Positions 62,201 to 64,000 of a stretch of DNA of 64,000 bases are shown piece after piece. The notes beneath the pieces were generated by a model that saw nothing but the letters and a program-made list of their open reading frames with translations, had not been told where the DNA came from and ran no database searches. The translations under genes and the position numbers were made by a program. This DNA comes from Tomocerus qinae. Lineage: Eukaryota; Arthropoda; Collembola; Entomobryomorpha; Tomoceridae. The stretch covers positions 10,634,513 through 10,698,512 of the forward strand of contig CM034547.1 in NCBI GenBank assembly GCA_020055645.1, in the 5' to 3' direction. Within the stretch, counting starts at the first letter, position 1. Each line of letters begins with the position of its first letter.

Positions 62201-64000
62201 TTCTAAAATTGTTTGCTTAAAAATAAATTACAAAAAAATGTTTAAATAATAATCGCAAACTATGAAAAATTCTAGAAATATGAAACAATAGAGATATTTA
62301 ATAGAAATTAATAATTTACTCTATAATGAATTAAGCACGCCTTTTCCAAAGCGAGATGTATTTCGGGATATACACGCAAAAATGCAACAAATTCATCCCT
62401 GCCAAACACAAACAATTCTACGCCAGTTGCCGTTACAGCTGTATAAAGACGTTGAACATCATACAACACGGAGATTTCCCCAATCAAACTGCAAATGCAA
62501 AAAATATGCCACAATATAGGTTTACCTGTTACAACAGTCTTTCCATTTTAATAATTCAGACAAACTTATAGAATTGGTACTACGTGATCGCATTAAGTGT
62601 GTACCTTCCTGTCCCCATGTAACCAATTATTTTTCCTTGAGCGGTATAACCCACAACTACTCCAGAGCATATTAAGAAAACGTCATCATTCAAATCTCCA
62701 TATTTCATGATAAATTCTCCTTCAGGGTAATATACCTCTTTCAGTGATAAACTGAGCATTCGGATACCAGGCTCATCCAAGTTTGCAAAAACAGGAGACT
62801 ATGATTTAAAAATATTATCGACATATTGTGTTAAGAGTGCACGTTATGAAGTTTCCGTGTTAACTGTGTGAATTTTTGCGTTAACTGTAAAACTTTACCT
62901 TTCGGAGAAAAGGTTCGTATAATTCTTTCATGACATCTGTTTTAAGTGTAGGGTGCAAGGCTGCAAAAAGGTCTTCGACTAATATTCCTTTAGTTTTGTC
63001 CCACGCGCTGAAGTAATGCTCTCTTACGCGACTGTAAAGATGAGTAAGTAACGGGGTACTTCAGTAAGTTTCTTCGAGTTATATAATACGCTTAAAAGAT
63101 CGGCTAAGGTTACCTTCGACAAGATCTAGATGTTCGATATTGCTCTAGAAAACTGAAGATAATTTGTGCCTTTTCTCGTATCTCAAGTTTACGAGGATCT
63201 TCTCCTGCCATACATGCAGTAAGTTTTGAAGCTAGGAATCCAGTGGTTATCAGCCCTGTAAAATTGTTTCAAAATATGCCTTCACAATGATATTATGTTA
63301 TATACATATTTATTGATTTAGGTATATAATTTAATATTTAAATGGATTAATGGAGTAGGTTAGGAAAGCAGTAGAGATTCTCTACTAGGGAATAAGAAAA
63401 GTGACACAAAATCTCACCTAATATTATCACCAAGATTGCAATTTTCCTATTAAAATCGTCCAACAGATCCAAATCTCCATATCCAACGGCCAGTATCGAG
63501 TTTGTTACCCAATATACACCAACAATAAAATACTCAGCAGGATAGTTGATAACTAAAAATGAAAGCCCAAAAATTGTAGGACCGGAAGTTTAGGAATAGC
63601 TTAATAGAAGTTTCATTGGTTCTTAAAATAAAACATCATACATTTCTTCAATTCTTGGTATTTATAGAGATTTCCGTGAGTTAGCCACGCGTTATCACTA
63701 CACACCATAGTTTTTCCATCCACCGGAGGATTGCAAACCAAATAAGCAGCCAAACAAGCCGCTCCAATTATAAATATGATTAACATTGGGATAACTTCAA
63801 CAAGACTAAAAAAATTTCACTATTACAAATAATTACCAACATATGAACATTTCTGTAGATTGAAACATAAATATTGCTTACATCAAAAAGGACAAGCTTC
63901 TGAAGATAGCTTTTTCCAGCACCCTCCCAGCAACAACCATGCGATAAACTTGTAAGACTCTGTTCAATCTTAAATAAGCCACGAGATAATATTTTCCCTG
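59266..64000 (-). CDS. Tandem-unit CNG/HCN/CNGK-like channel, 3' part (5' end outside window)
   Basis: About fifteen exons join in phase. Unit A: S4 (YLRLNRVLQVYR, about 63950), S5 (VEVIPMLIIFIIGAACLAAYL), pore ILAVGYGDLD (about 63490), S6, C-linker and a CNBD (62780-62340: EGEFIMKYGD, GEISVLYD). An acidic linker (62211-61785) follows. Unit B: S1 near 61620, S2, S3 (FFIDLISTLPFYM), S4, S5 (VTVLLCFVFHFAACSWYL), pore TITYSGLSDM (about 60590), S6, C-linker and CNBD (VGNVVNTMYIVTKGEVVVLD, FGEV), then a coiled tail ending SSNSVMR. Unit A has the potassium-type filter VGYGD; unit B has YSGLSD instead. In both CNBDs the phosphate-binding Arg before Thr-Ala is Tyr (YTA). Covalently linked units recall CNGK of sea urchin sperm, which has four. 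More units may lie upstream. Role: membrane excitability, details unknown. Confidence 0.85.

Overview
The window is nuclear DNA of an animal, most likely an arthropod and probably an insect. It is AT-rich. Its genes are split by short GT-AG introns, many of them 65-150 bp, and carry metazoan products: a clip-domain serine protease (an arthropod hallmark), secreted pancreatic-type lipases, an SLC6 transporter, a jouberin-type ciliary protein and a cyclic-nucleotide-gated-type channel. The species cannot be named from sequence alone. All exon models below were joined by eye, using reading phase and splice sites.

Layout. 329-1279 (-): small RING-H2 protein. 3044-4504 and 6107-7671 (+): tandem pair of secreted lipases. 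Both have seven exons and exactly 942 coding bases, but one intron has slid by 11 nt across the catalytic GxSxG motif. 8399-13277 (+): AHI1/jouberin. 13968-20195 (-): SLC6 transporter that appears to carry a phase-consistent 624-residue C-terminal extension; a foldback transposon (19311-20045) containing a 20-bp microsatellite sits in its first intron. 21286-23472 (+): clip-domain trypsin-like protease. 27189-35480 (-): LPCAT-type lysophospholipid acyltransferase whose first coding exon appears to be just the ATG. 46030-53885 (-): large zinc-binding, Ser/Pro-rich protein of unknown function. 59266 to the window end (-): ion channel with at least two six-helix plus CNBD units in one chain, 5' end outside the window.

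The 36-45 kb interval holds no host gene I can support. It is a nest of mobile DNA that can be partly ordered in time. A 90-bp perfect-stem palindromic element (three copies) was split by a 3.3-kb terminal-inverted-repeat element. That element then received a TTAA-flanked 761-bp insertion and a retroelement tail with 12-bp target-site duplications. An inverted second copy of its internal repeat lies downstream and serves as an empty-site control for several insertions. A tRNA-derived SINE with 15-bp target duplications lies at 57700-58236.

The genes look functionally unrelated, as is usual in an animal genome. There is no operon or gene cluster apart from the lipase duplication. The most notable observations are the tandem-unit channel with unequal pores, the SLC6 tail, the lipase intron slide with its His-to-Met change in the nucleophile elbow, and the palindromic element family with a filled/empty site pair.
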